From NCBI GenBank assembly GCA_934149105.1, contig CAKPDP010000002.1:62001-126000 (forward strand): a stretch of DNA of 64,000 nucleotides, given 5' to 3'. Positions 42,683 through 51,142 of this stretch are shown here, one piece after another. The stretch comes from an uncultured Bacilli bacterium. Its GTDB lineage: Bacteria; Bacillota_I; Bacilli_A; RF39; UBA660. A program made the translations under genes and the position numbers. Below the pieces are notes generated by a model. That model was not told where the DNA came from. It did no database searches and saw only the letters and a list, made by a program, of their open reading frames with translations. The first letter of the stretch is position 1; each line of letters opens with the position of its first letter.

Positions 42683-44919
42683 TACATTTTATCATGGAAG
42701 GTTCTAGAAATTACTTCTTCTTGTTGTTTTCTAGTTAATTTATTAAATCTTACAGCATAACCTGATACTCTTATAGTTAATAATGGATATTTATCAGGAT
42801 TATTCATAGCGTCAATTAACACTTCACGATTTAAAACATTGACATTTAGGTGGTGTGCTCCCTGAACAAAGTAACCATCTAGTAAAGAAACTAAATTTTC
42901 TATTTGTTGTGATTTATCAGTTCCTAAAGAATTTGGTACTATGGAGAAGGTGTTGGAAATACCATCTTTGCAGCAACTACCATATTCTAATTTAGCTACG
43001 GAATTTAATGAGGCAATGGCACCACTTTCATCTCTTCCATGCATTGGATTAGCACCAGGAGCGAAAGGAACACCAGCTTTTCTGCCATCAGGAGTACTAC
43101 CAGTTTTAGCTCCATATACGACATTAGAAGTAATCGTTAATACAGATAGAGTTGTTTCGGCATTTCGATAAGTTTTATGACTTTTTAGAGCTGTAAAGAT
43201 TTTTTCAAGGATTTCTTTAGCAATATCGTCTACTCTATCATCATCATTACCATATTTAGGGAAGTCACCTTCAATTTCAAAATCAATGGCCATGCCTTCT
43301 TCATTACGAATAGGTTTTACTTTAGCATATTTAATAGCGGATAAGGAATCACAGGCTACAGAAAGGCCTGCTACTCCGTAAGCCATATATCTATGAACAT
43401 CAGTATCATGTAAAGCCATTTGACCAGCTTCATAAGCATATTTATCATGCATATAGTGAATTATATTCATGGCGTCACTATAAACTTTAGCTACTTTATC
43501 CAGAACATTAAAGTAAGCTTTTTTAACGGTTTCATAATCTAAATACTCATCAGTTATTTTAGGAACATTATCAAAAACTTTAACATTTTTCATTTCATCG
43601 ATACCACCATTAATGGCATATAATAATGATTTAGCAAGATTACAACGTGCTCCAAAGAATTGCATATCTTTACCAATACGCATAGCTGAAACACAGCACG
43701 CTATGGCATAATCATTACCATATATTGGACGCATAATATCATCATTTTCATATTGAATAGCATCAGTATCGATAGACATTTTAGCACAATATTTCTTCCA
43801 ATTTTCTGGTAATTTAGTACTCCAAAGGATAGTCATATTAGGTTCTGGGGAAGTATTTAAATTAGTTAGAGTATTGACAATACGATAAGATGTTTTGGTT
43901 ACCATATTTTTACCAGACTCAGATATTCCTCCTAGGGAACAAGTAACCCAAGTAGGATCTCCTGTAAATAATTCATCATATTCAGGAGTTCTTAGATGTC
44001 TAACCATACGTAATTTAATAACAAAATTATCGATCATTTCTTGAGCTTCAGCTTCGGTTATTAAACCAGCTTCTAGATCTCTAGTGATATAAATATCAAA
44101 GAAATCATCGACACGACCTAGACTCATAGCGGCTCCATTATTTTCTTTTACGGCTGCTAAGTAAGCAAAATAAGTCCATTGAATAGCTTCTTTAGCAGTA
44201 GTAGCGGGTTTACTAATATCAAAGCCATACTTACTAGCCATTTTCTTTATTTCATCTAGGGCTCTATATTGCATAGATATTTCTTCACGGATACGAATTA
44301 ATTCTTCAGACATATCACCATTAGATTGATAGCCATATTCCCATTCATTTTTTTTCTGTTCCATTAAGTAATCAATACCATATAAGGCTACACGACGATA
44401 GTCACCAATAATTCTACCACGGCCGTAGGCATCTGGTAATCCTGTTAATAGACCAACATGTCTAGCAGTTCTAATTTCTTTAGTATAAGCATCAAAAACA
44501 CCTTGGTTATGAGTCTTTCTAAAAGCATTAAAATATTTATCAACTTCAGGATTCATTTTATAGCCATAAGCATCTAATTCTTGGTAAACCATTCTAATAC
44601 CACCATAAGGGTTAATTATTCTTTTAAAGGGAGCATCAGTCTGTAAACCAACAATTACATCATCATCTTCACAGATATAACCTGGTTCAAAATTATTAAT
44701 ACCAGACATGTTATCGACATCAATATCTAAAACATGTTTTTTAGCTTCTTCTTGATATAATTCTTCATATTTGTCGGCAATTTTCTTAGTTTTAGCAGTT
44801 GGTCCTACTAAAAATGTTTCATCACCTTCATAAGGAGTATAGTTTTTCATAATGAAATCTTTAACATTAATTTCATTACACCATTCTCCTTCTGTAAAAT
44901 TTTTCCATTCTTCTCTCAT
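42682..44919 (-). CDS. pflB: Formate C-acetyltransferase (pyruvate formate-lyase)
   Basis: 745 residues, full length. The adjacent active-site cysteines are in IACCVSAMRIG (about residue 408), and the radical Gly is in RVSGYAVRFNKLT near the C-terminus. TPDGRKAGVPFAPGANPMHG and FxAR-type FFGARCNLAK are conserved substrate-site segments. It splits pyruvate and CoA into acetyl-CoA and formate under anaerobic conditions. Unlike NrdD next door, this enzyme keeps its radical segment on the same chain. The ATG follows GGAGGTAAGATA, and pflA follows directly. Confidence 0.98.
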   Translation of the reverse strand: MREEWKNFTEGEWCNEINVKDFIMKNYTPYEGDETFLVGPTAKTKKIADKYEELYQEEAKKHVLDIDVDNMSGINNFEPGYICEDDDVIVGLQTDAPFKRIINPYGGIRMVYQELDAYGYKMNPEVDKYFNAFRKTHNQGVFDAYTKEIRTARHVGLLTGLPDAYGRGRIIGDYRRVALYGIDYLMEQKKNEWEYGYQSNGDMSEELIRIREEISMQYRALDEIKKMASKYGFDISKPATTAKEAIQWTYFAYLAAVKENNGAAMSLGRVDDFFDIYITRDLEAGLITEAEAQEMIDNFVIKLRMVRHLRTPEYDELFTGDPTWVTCSLGGISESGKNMVTKTSYRIVNTLTNLNTSPEPNMTILWSTKLPENWKKYCAKMSIDTDAIQYENDDIMRPIYGNDYAIACCVSAMRIGKDMQFFGARCNLAKSLLYAINGGIDEMKNVKVFDNVPKITDEYLDYETVKKAYFNVLDKVAKVYSDAMNIIHYMHDKYAYEAGQMALHDTDVHRYMAYGVAGLSVACDSLSAIKYAKVKPIRNEEGMAIDFEIEGDFPKYGNDDDRVDDIAKEILEKIFTALKSHKTYRNAETTLSVLTITSNVVYGAKTGSTPDGRKAGVPFAPGANPMHGRDESGAIASLNSVAKLEYGSCCKDGISNTFSIVPNSLGTDKSQQIENLVSLLDGYFVQGAHHLNVNVLNREVLIDAMNNPDKYPLLTIRVSGYAVRFNKLTRKQQEEVISRTFHDKM

Positions 44920-45045
44920 TATCTTACCTCCATTATTAATTTTAACACTTTGATTTTTTTAATTCAATAAAATTATACTAATAGTTTTCTTGTTTCCTTA
45001 GATGTGTAAAATAGAGGCGAAGAAAGAGAGAAATGGAAATTCATC

Positions 45046-45091
45046 TAGAAAAAACTTCCATCTCTAATTGATACTTAGAGGTGGAAGTTTG
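45046..45091 (-). terminator. Intrinsic terminator after glyA
   Basis: AAACTTCCATCTCTAA (from 45052) pairs with TTAGAGGTGGAAGTTT (45075-45090) with one or two mismatches; the A-run before it supplies Ts on the minus strand. Confidence 0.75.
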
Positions 45092-45139
45092 ATAACTTTT
45101 TCTATTTTAAGATTATATAGTCCTTTAATCTAATGATTT

Positions 45140-46363
45140 TCAATAATTTAAAGGAAATTTAGCAGTAAGATCTAAAACTTGAGTTTGAAGCTCTTTTAAT
45201 TTAGCTTCATTGTCAATATTCTTTAAAGCAGCGACAATAATATGGCCTATTTGTTCAAATTCTGGTTCTTTTAAACCTCTAGTAGTCATGGCAGGGCTAC
45301 CTAAACGAATACCACTAGTTTTAAATGGTGACTCTTCGTCAAAAGGAATGGTATTTTTATTGACAGTTATATTTATTTTATCTAATACTTGTTCTGCATC
45401 TTTTCCAGTTATATTGAAAGTTGACTTGACATCTACTAAAAGAAGATGATTATCTGTTCCTCCAGTTACGACTCTTAGTCCTTCTTTGGTTAAGACGTTA
45501 GCTAGGGCTTGAGAATTTTTTAGCACTTGCTCTTGATATTGCTTAAAGCTTGGTTGAAGGGCTTCATAGAAGCATTGAGCCTTAGCGGCGATAACATGCA
45601 TTAAAGGGCCGCCTTGAATACCAGGGAAAATAGTTTTATTTATTTTCTTGGCTATTTCTTCATTGTTAGTTAAAATAATTCCACCGCGAGGTCCACGAAG
45701 AGTTTTGTGGGTTGTCGATGTTACAACGTCGGCATAAGGAATTGGAGAAGGATGAAGGCCAGTGGCAACTAAGCCAGCAATGTGAGCCATATCAACCATT
45801 AAATAGGCTCCGCACTTATCAGCGATGTCTCTAAATCTTTTAAAATCAATTATTCTAGAGTAAGCACTGCCACCAGCGATTATCATCTTAGGTTTTTCTT
45901 TCATGGCTAAAGCTTCCAATTCATCATAGTCAATCATTTCTGTATCTTTATTAACATTATAGCTTACAATATCATATTCTAAGCCACTAAAATTAATGGG
46001 ATGGCCATGAGTAAGATGACCACCATGACTTAGGTTCATACCCATTACTTTATCTTTATGTTGTAATAAAGCTTTATAAACGGCCATGTTAGCACTACTT
46101 CCACTATGAGGTTGAACATTAGCATATTGGCAATTAAATAATTGGCAAACATACTTTATAGCAAGATTTTCAAAAATATCTATGTATTGGCAGCCTCCAT
46201 AATATCTTTTTCCTGGATAGCCTTCGGCATATTTGTTGGTAAGAATACTTCCTTGAAGTTGTAAAATACTTTTAGAGACGTAATTCTCACTTGCGATTAA
46301 TTCAATATTATTTTGTTGTCTTTGAGTTTCTAATTCTAAGGCTTTTTCTAATTCTTTGTCCAT
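45140..46363 (-). CDS. glyA: Serine hydroxymethyltransferase
   Basis: 407 residues. SENYVSKSILQLQGSILTNK and GYPGKRYYGGCQYID at the N-terminus, HSGSSANMAVYKAL, and the PLP lysine in VTSTTHKTLRGPRGG. It interconverts serine and glycine with tetrahydrofolate and supplies one-carbon units. The gene ends in TGA, a rare stop in this window, at KFPLNY. The ATG follows AAAAGGAGGATAACATA. A tRNA-Trp gene and its terminator lie just upstream on the same strand; only about 35 bases separate that terminator from the glyA start, so a glyA promoter must overlap the hairpin region or glyA depends on read-through. Confidence 0.97.
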   Translation of the reverse strand: MDKELEKALELETQRQQNNIELIASENYVSKSILQLQGSILTNKYAEGYPGKRYYGGCQYIDIFENLAIKYVCQLFNCQYANVQPHSGSSANMAVYKALLQHKDKVMGMNLSHGGHLTHGHPINFSGLEYDIVSYNVNKDTEMIDYDELEALAMKEKPKMIIAGGSAYSRIIDFKRFRDIADKCGAYLMVDMAHIAGLVATGLHPSPIPYADVVTSTTHKTLRGPRGGIILTNNEEIAKKINKTIFPGIQGGPLMHVIAAKAQCFYEALQPSFKQYQEQVLKNSQALANVLTKEGLRVVTGGTDNHLLLVDVKSTFNITGKDAEQVLDKINITVNKNTIPFDEESPFKTSGIRLGSPAMTTRGLKEPEFEQIGHIIVAALKNIDNEAKLKELQTQVLDLTAKFPLNY

Positions 46364-46397
46364 TATGTTATCCTCCTTTTCAGGATAGCTAAATAAT

Positions 46398-46424
46398 AAA
46401 AAAGAAGTGGCCTATAGACCACTT
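46398..46424 (-). terminator. Terminator between tRNA-Trp and glyA
   Basis: AAGTGG (46405-46410) pairs with CCACTT (46419-46424), followed on the minus strand by CTTTTTT. Confidence 0.7.
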
Positions 46425-46472
46425 TCCTCTTATATAAATAATACTCTATTGTTCAATTAGAGTTAAATTCAC

Positions 46473-46546
46473 TGGCAGGGGATGAGAGAATCGAACTCCC
46501 AACAGTGGTTTTGGAGACCATTATTATACCATTTAACTAATCCCCT
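46473..46546 (-). tRNA. tRNA-Trp (CCA)
   Basis: 74 bases with encoded CCA. Acceptor AGGGGAT/ATCCCCT with G73, anticodon loop CTCCAAA (anticodon CCA), T-arm GGGAGTTCGATTCTCTC-like. The body closely follows the bacterial tRNA-Trp pattern (GGTCTCCAAAACC). Only TGG codons are needed in this genome's code. Confidence 0.93.
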
Positions 46547-46646
46547 AATAAATAGAACAATTATAATTTATCATAAATCAAGAAAAAATTCAACCATTTT
46601 TTAGAATTATTGTAAATTTATGCATATATTATAATGGTGATATAAG

Positions 46647-47075
46647 ATGGGAGTTGTTAAATATACGGATAAAGAGCTTCAACTTTTAGCACGTTTAATG
46701 CGTGCTGAGGCGGTGGGAGAAGGAAACTTAGGAATGTTAATGGTGGGAAATGTGGGAATTAATAGAGTTTTAGCAGATTGTTTAGTATTTAAAGATATTA
46801 ATTCTATTTCACAAATGATCTTTCAAAATCCGGGAGGTTTTTCTGGAACGTCTAGTAGTCTATTTTATGGAAATCCTACGGAAAAAGAAAGAAATTTGGC
46901 AACGAGAGTTATAAGGGGGGAATATTATCATCCCGCTACTAATGCTTTATGGTTTTATGCTCCCACTAGTGGAGATAGTTGTAAGAGTACTTGGTGGGAG
47001 CAAGATTTTGCGGGAAGATATAAAAATCATTGTTTTTACAAGCCAAAAGCTAATGTATGTAAGAAACTTCATTAA
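46647..47075 (+). CDS. SleB/CwlJ-type cell wall hydrolase
   Basis: 142 residues forming one Hydrolase_2 domain: LARLMRAEAVGEGNLGMLMV with the catalytic Glu of RAEA, NVGINRVLADC, and NALWFYAPTSGDSCKSTWW. The fold cleaves peptidoglycan; SleB and CwlJ open the spore cortex in Bacillus, and non-spore relatives also exist. There is no signal peptide, as in CwlJ. A TATAAT lies just upstream of GGTGATATAAG and the ATG. The next gene, 75 bases on, is of unknown function and may share the transcript. Confidence 0.85.
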   Translation: MGVVKYTDKELQLLARLMRAEAVGEGNLGMLMVGNVGINRVLADCLVFKDINSISQMIFQNPGGFSGTSSSLFYGNPTEKERNLATRVIRGEYYHPATNALWFYAPTSGDSCKSTWWEQDFAGRYKNHCFYKPKANVCKKLH

Positions 47076-47150
47076 CTAGCAGTATATATTGAACTATTTA
47101 GGACTTTTTATTATATAATAGAGGCAAATATGAGAGGTGATAAGAAAGAG

Positions 47151-47747
47151 ATGGGAAATTTATTTCGCATAACTCAAGATTTTAAGACGCCAAATGTTGT
47201 TGAAGGGTATTTTTTTGCAGATATTCATGATAAAAGAGAGATTGCTATTAGCCCTAATACCGAGGAACTACAGGATAAGGTTTTTTATAGAAATATATTT
47301 TTTACTAAAGATGATTCAGGAAAAGTAGTAAAGATTGGAAAATTGGAAACGGTATTTATTCCTTATGGTATTGATATGCTTCCTGGTTCTTTTAATAGTT
47401 TATGTGTTGATGATATATTTTTAGGAACGGGTGTACCTGTAAAAACTAGAGATAGAATTGAATTTGTGGTTTATGATCCTGAGAAGGTTCATTATGGTAA
47501 AAATAGAAAGGGAAAATTAGGATTAGTTCCCCTATTCTCTATTTCCTATCCTGTTAATAAAGTTCGAAATTTTTGTGATGATTATTATTCAATAATGCGA
47601 TGTCAGTTTAAGCCTTTAATTTATAATATCGGAGGGAATGTTAAGGTTGAAGCTTATAATGGATTTGTTTTTGAGAAAAAAAACAAAGTGTTAGGTAAGT
47701 ATCGCAAAAGTTATTTTGGTTGGAGTGACACTAAAGATAGCAAATAA
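47151..47747 (+). CDS. Hypothetical protein downstream of the SleB-like hydrolase
   Basis: 198 residues from ATG 47151 (MGNLFRITQDFK), preferred because GAGGTGAT lies upstream within reach; an in-frame ATG at 47130 has no binding site. It is soluble and rich in aromatic beta-strand patterns (FVVYDPEKVHYGKNRKGKLG), with three Cys. No signal, helix or recognised family. A good hairpin terminator follows. Co-occurrence with a CwlJ/SleB-like gene hints at an envelope role, but that is only context. Confidence 0.65.
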   Translation: MGNLFRITQDFKTPNVVEGYFFADIHDKREIAISPNTEELQDKVFYRNIFFTKDDSGKVVKIGKLETVFIPYGIDMLPGSFNSLCVDDIFLGTGVPVKTRDRIEFVVYDPEKVHYGKNRKGKLGLVPLFSISYPVNKVRNFCDDYYSIMRCQFKPLIYNIGGNVKVEAYNGFVFEKKNKVLGKYRKSYFGWSDTKDSK

Positions 47748-47776
47748 TAATGTGGGAGATATTTAATTAGAGACAG

Positions 47777-47809
47777 GACTGCTCAATGGTTGGAGCGGTC
47801 TTTTCCTTT
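47777..47809 (+). terminator. Intrinsic terminator
   Basis: GACTGCTC (47777-47784) pairs with GAGCGGTC (47793-47800, one G-U), followed by TTTTCCTTT. It ends the transcript of the hypothetical gene before it. Confidence 0.75.
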
Positions 47810-47852
47810 AAAAAAATTGGTTTAAAAAGAGAATTAGGAAGTCTAGGATTGG

Positions 47853-47881
47853 TTGACGGTGGCAGGAAAAAATGATATCAT
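47853..47881 (+). promoter_or_regulatory. Promoter of the pseudouridine synthase gene
   Basis: TTGACG (47853-47858), 17 bases, TATCAT (47876-47881) with TG one base upstream (extended -10), 25 bases before the ATG. Confidence 0.65.
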
Positions 47882-47906
47882 GAAGGGGTAATGGAAGTGA
47901 TTATTA

Positions 47907-48773
47907 ATGAAGGAGAAAAAGCAATCTTGGCAGGTAGTGAGGAAGGCTATGTTGGTGGATTTTTTGGGTGAAGTTAAGACCGATGTTAGCAGGAAAGATT
48001 TGAAAAATTATATAAAATACGAAATGGTAACGGTGAATGGAAAGACGGTTACCCGAGCAACACAGGAGGTTACTGCTGGTGATGAGGTCTCTTTATTTTA
48101 TCAGAAAGTTGTGATGCCAGAATTTAATTTAAGGATTTTGTATGAGGATAAGGATCTAATTGTTATCGATAAACCTGGTGGGCTGTTGTCTATTAGTAAT
48201 GATAAGGAAAAAGAGATTACGGCTTTTAAGATGGTTAGGAGTTATGTGAGAAAGAAGGATCCAAAGTGTTTTTTATTTGCTATTCATAGGTTGGATCAGG
48301 AAACATCAGGGGTATTAATGTTTGGAAAGAATCCCGCTATTAAGGAAAAGTTGCAGGAAAATTGGAATGAAATAGTAAAAAAGAGGGGGTACTGGGCAAT
48401 TGTTCCTGGGACTTTACAAAAAAAGAAGGGCCGTTTTGCTTCTTATCTTAAGGAAGATAGGACGGGAAGAGTTTATTCAGCAAGGGATAAACATGGAAAA
48501 TATGCTATTACGAATTATGAGGTTTTGAGAAGTAATGGGAAATATAGTTTGTTAGATGTGAATATCGAAACAGGAAGGAGAAATCAGATCAGAGTTCATC
48601 TTAGTGAGGCTGGATTCCCTATTGTGGGCGATAAGAAATATGGCTCTAAGGATAATGGTATGGGGAGATTGGCTTTGCATGCGTATGAGTTGGATTTGAT
48701 TGATCCTAGGAACGGAGAACTGATGAAGTTTAGGAGTGAGAGGCCACAGGAATTTGATGAGTTTGTTAGATAG
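47907..48773 (+). CDS. RluA-family pseudouridine synthase
   Basis: 288 residues. An S4-like RNA-binding domain is first (VSRKDLKNYIKYEMVTVNGK ... AGDEVSLFY). The catalytic domain has LYEDKDLIVIDKPGGLLS and HRLDQETSGVLMFGKN with the catalytic Asp (about residue 131), then ETGRRNQIRVHLSEAGFPIV-like ending blocks. It isomerises uridine in rRNA or tRNA; within RluA/RluD/RluC relatives the target cannot be fixed. The gene has its own promoter and terminator. GGAAGTGATTATTA precedes the ATG. The sequence is somewhat richer in G than its neighbours because it is one of few plus-strand genes. Confidence 0.93.
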   Translation: MKEKKQSWQVVRKAMLVDFLGEVKTDVSRKDLKNYIKYEMVTVNGKTVTRATQEVTAGDEVSLFYQKVVMPEFNLRILYEDKDLIVIDKPGGLLSISNDKEKEITAFKMVRSYVRKKDPKCFLFAIHRLDQETSGVLMFGKNPAIKEKLQENWNEIVKKRGYWAIVPGTLQKKKGRFASYLKEDRTGRVYSARDKHGKYAITNYEVLRSNGKYSLLDVNIETGRRNQIRVHLSEAGFPIVGDKKYGSKDNGMGRLALHAYELDLIDPRNGELMKFRSERPQEFDEFVR

Positions 48774-48799
48774 ATATAGAGATAAAAGAAGAAATAAGG

Positions 48800-48832
48800 A
48801 AAACCACATTCAAAAAATTTGATGTGGTTTTT
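48800..48832 (+). terminator. Bidirectional terminator after the pseudouridine synthase
   Basis: AAAACCACAT (48800-48809) and ATGTGGTTTT (48822-48831) form a perfect 10-bp stem with Ts after it. Confidence 0.85.
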
Positions 48833-49034
48833 AGGTTGATATTAGATTTTTGTGAATGTTTTTATGATGTAATGATGTTGGCAATTATTTTTTTATTGTC
48901 ATTTTTCTAGGTTAACGATTTTTCTCTTGAGATTTTTTTCTGAGCTGGTGATTATTTTTTTATTGATATTTCCTTCTAAATTGATGTTTCTTCTTTTGCC
49001 GATATTTTATTTTTAGGATCTATTTTTTAGAAAT

Positions 49035-50630
49035 TTATTTTATTTTTAGAGTTTGGCCGATGGTTAGGGTGTTAGTTGTTAGGTTGTTGAGATTTTTTAA
49101 TTCTGAGACTGTTAGTCCGTACTTGTTGGCTATGGAGTATAGAGTATCACCACTTTTAACGGTATAGGTTGTATTAGAAGTAGTGGTGCCATCGGTGGTA
49201 GATGGAACTTTGATCACTTGACCGATACTTAGAAGATTGCTGGTTAAATTATTTAGGTTTTTTAGGGTAGTTATGTTGGTATTGTATTTGTTAGCGATGG
49301 AATATAAGGTATCACCACTTTTGACTGTGTAGGTTGTAGTAGAAGTAGGTTGAGTTGTGGCGGTTGGTTTTATTTTTAGAACTTGACCAATGGTTAGAGT
49401 ATTGGTTGTCAGGTTGTTGAGATTTTTTAATTCTGAGACTGTTAGTCCGTACTTGTTGGCTATGGAATATAGACTATCACCACTTTTGACTGTATATGTT
49501 GCGATGTCAGGTTGATTAGTAGTTGGGGATTCTGATTCGTTTGGCAATTCAATGGTATCTATTGGTAGGCGTAGTTTTTGGCCCTGTTTAAGAGTAGTGC
49601 TGGTGAGGTTATTTAAATTAATTATTTCTTCTTGGGTAAGGCCGTAAGCTTTGGCGATGGATTCTAAGGTATCACCTGATTTGACGATATAGGTTATTAC
49701 TTCACTCACTTCGGTTGGGCCAACAGTGGTTGTAGTAGGAATTTTTAGGACTTGACCGATGTTTAGAGTGTTGCTTGTAAGGTTATTTAGGGATTTTAAA
49801 TTATTAACTGTTGTATTGTATTTGGTGGCTATGGAGTATAGGGAGTCACCTTTTTTGACGGTATAGGTTGTGGTTGATGTGGAATTTTGGTAACCTGGTA
49901 ACTTTAGAACTTGACCGATTGAGAGGTTATTTGATGTGAGATTATTGAGATTTTTTAGAGTGGCGACAGTGGTGTTATACTTGGTGGCTATGGAGTATAA
50001 GGAGTCGCCTTTTTTGACGGTATACGTTGTGGTAGTGCTAGAGGTAAAGGGAGATGTATATTTTATTCCTTTATATTCGGAGACGGCTTTGATGACGGCT
50101 TCGGCTAGTTGTTTATAGTTATCGTTTAGGAATTTGGCATTTTCTGGAGTGTCGTCAATGAAGCCGTATTCTACTATTAGGCTTTCGGTGTCACCGGTGT
50201 TACGGTGCATAAAGTAATAGTCTTTACTGGTATCACTAGGAAGGCGACGTTGATAGTATTTTCTGGTGCTTTGGCCAGTGGCTCTGATGTTTTCGAGGAT
50301 TTTGCTGGCAAGGGTTGGGTTGTTGCGGAGGGCGTAGATTACTTCGGCGCCTGTACCACCTCCGGCATTCAAGTGATTAGATATCACTATAACATTGGGA
50401 TTATTTCCATAAGCTGATAAAACTTTATTTACTCTTTCCGTCGGAGTTAGGCTTGTATCACTATCTCTAGTTAAAGTTACTGGTATTCCTAATTCTTTAA
50501 AGCGATCATACATGTATTTACTTATTTTTAAAGTATAATCTTTTTCGTATTGATTATTACCTGTAGCTCCACTATCAGTTCCTCCATGTCCTGGATCAAT
50601 TACAACTCCAACTAAGTTATTATTATTCAT
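49035..50630 (-). CDS. N-acetylmuramoyl-L-alanine amidase with six LysM repeats, no signal peptide
   Basis: 531 residues. The Amidase_3 domain comes first: VVIDPGHGGTDSGATG (zinc His), SNHLNA, and IVEYGFIDDTPEN with the catalytic Glu. Six LysM repeats follow (TYTVKKGDSLYSIATKYN type), separated by Thr-rich linkers; repeats four and six are nearly identical. The enzyme cleaves the amide between N-acetylmuramic acid and the stem peptide, and LysM repeats bind glycan. It starts MNNNNLVGVVIDPGHGG with no signal peptide, so export must be non-classical, through a holin, or on lysis as with endolysins. The ATG follows AGGTGATAATTT. Confidence 0.92.
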   Translation of the reverse strand: MNNNNLVGVVIDPGHGGTDSGATGNNQYEKDYTLKISKYMYDRFKELGIPVTLTRDSDTSLTPTERVNKVLSAYGNNPNVIVISNHLNAGGGTGAEVIYALRNNPTLASKILENIRATGQSTRKYYQRRLPSDTSKDYYFMHRNTGDTESLIVEYGFIDDTPENAKFLNDNYKQLAEAVIKAVSEYKGIKYTSPFTSSTTTTYTVKKGDSLYSIATKYNTTVATLKNLNNLTSNNLSIGQVLKLPGYQNSTSTTTYTVKKGDSLYSIATKYNTTVNNLKSLNNLTSNTLNIGQVLKIPTTTTVGPTEVSEVITYIVKSGDTLESIAKAYGLTQEEIINLNNLTSTTLKQGQKLRLPIDTIELPNESESPTTNQPDIATYTVKSGDSLYSIANKYGLTVSELKNLNNLTTNTLTIGQVLKIKPTATTQPTSTTTYTVKSGDTLYSIANKYNTNITTLKNLNNLTSNLLSIGQVIKVPSTTDGTTTSNTTYTVKSGDTLYSIANKYGLTVSELKNLNNLTTNTLTIGQTLKIK

Positions 50631-50684
50631 AAATTATCACCTAAAATAGCTTATGATTAATATCTATTTTTGTTAATGTTCTAG

Positions 50685-51116
50685 CTATTTTTCTTCCCAC
50701 TCATCTGTTACTAACTCATCATCATCTCTTTCTTCTGCTTCGACATAATCGGCTGGACTCATTCTTTCTTCTTTAGCTATTCTTTTATCTTCTTCTGATA
50801 ACCCCCACAACTTGGCTTCTCTATCGAAGCTACTTTCAAAATTATTTTTCTTAGTACTGTTAGTACTAAAAGATTTTGACGAAGAACTTTTCTTATGAAA
50901 AGGATTGATGATTTTAAAATCAGGGTAATTAAAATATATTTTACCATGACCAAACTTGTTATAAACTAATTGAAAGAGCATTAGAAATAAAGAGAAGATG
51001 ATTTTGCCAAAAATAAAACAAAAATAAAAAGTAATGACCATTAGATAAAAAGTTAGTTTTAACATATAATACATAAGAATAAAAGGAAAGAAAATTAAAT
51101 ATAATAGCTCTTTCAT
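50685..51116 (-). CDS. Small membrane protein with acidic cytoplasmic tail
   Basis: 143 residues: two hydrophobic helices within the first 52 residues, a Ser/Lys linker (KKSSSSKSFSTNSTKKNN), and an acidic helical tail (EDKRIAKEERMSPADYVEAE). No family is recognised. It lies 26 bases downstream of the COG2509-like flavoprotein gene on the same strand. Confidence 0.65.
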   Translation of the reverse strand: MKELLYLIFFPFILMYYMLKLTFYLMVITFYFCFIFGKIIFSLFLMLFQLVYNKFGHGKIYFNYPDFKIINPFHKKSSSSKSFSTNSTKKNNFESSFDREAKLWGLSEEDKRIAKEERMSPADYVEAEERDDDELVTDEWEEK

Positions 51117-51142
51117 AATATCACTTTCTCGTATAATAATAT

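Noticed and set aside
46364..46472. Possible T-box or glycine riboswitch before glyA
   Set aside because: Only a short simple terminator hairpin is present; no T-box sequence or tandem glycine aptamer can be found in the available space.
48840..49034. Repeated AATAAAAAAATAAT-type motifs in the gap between the pseudouridine synthase and the amidase
   Set aside because: Two loose AT-rich copies with no coding or structural pattern; ordinary low-complexity 3' sequence.
49040..50060. Regularly spaced DNA repeats resembling a CRISPR array
   Set aside because: They are the codons of six LysM domains in a continuous reading frame; spacing is about 130-220 bases and the units are coding.
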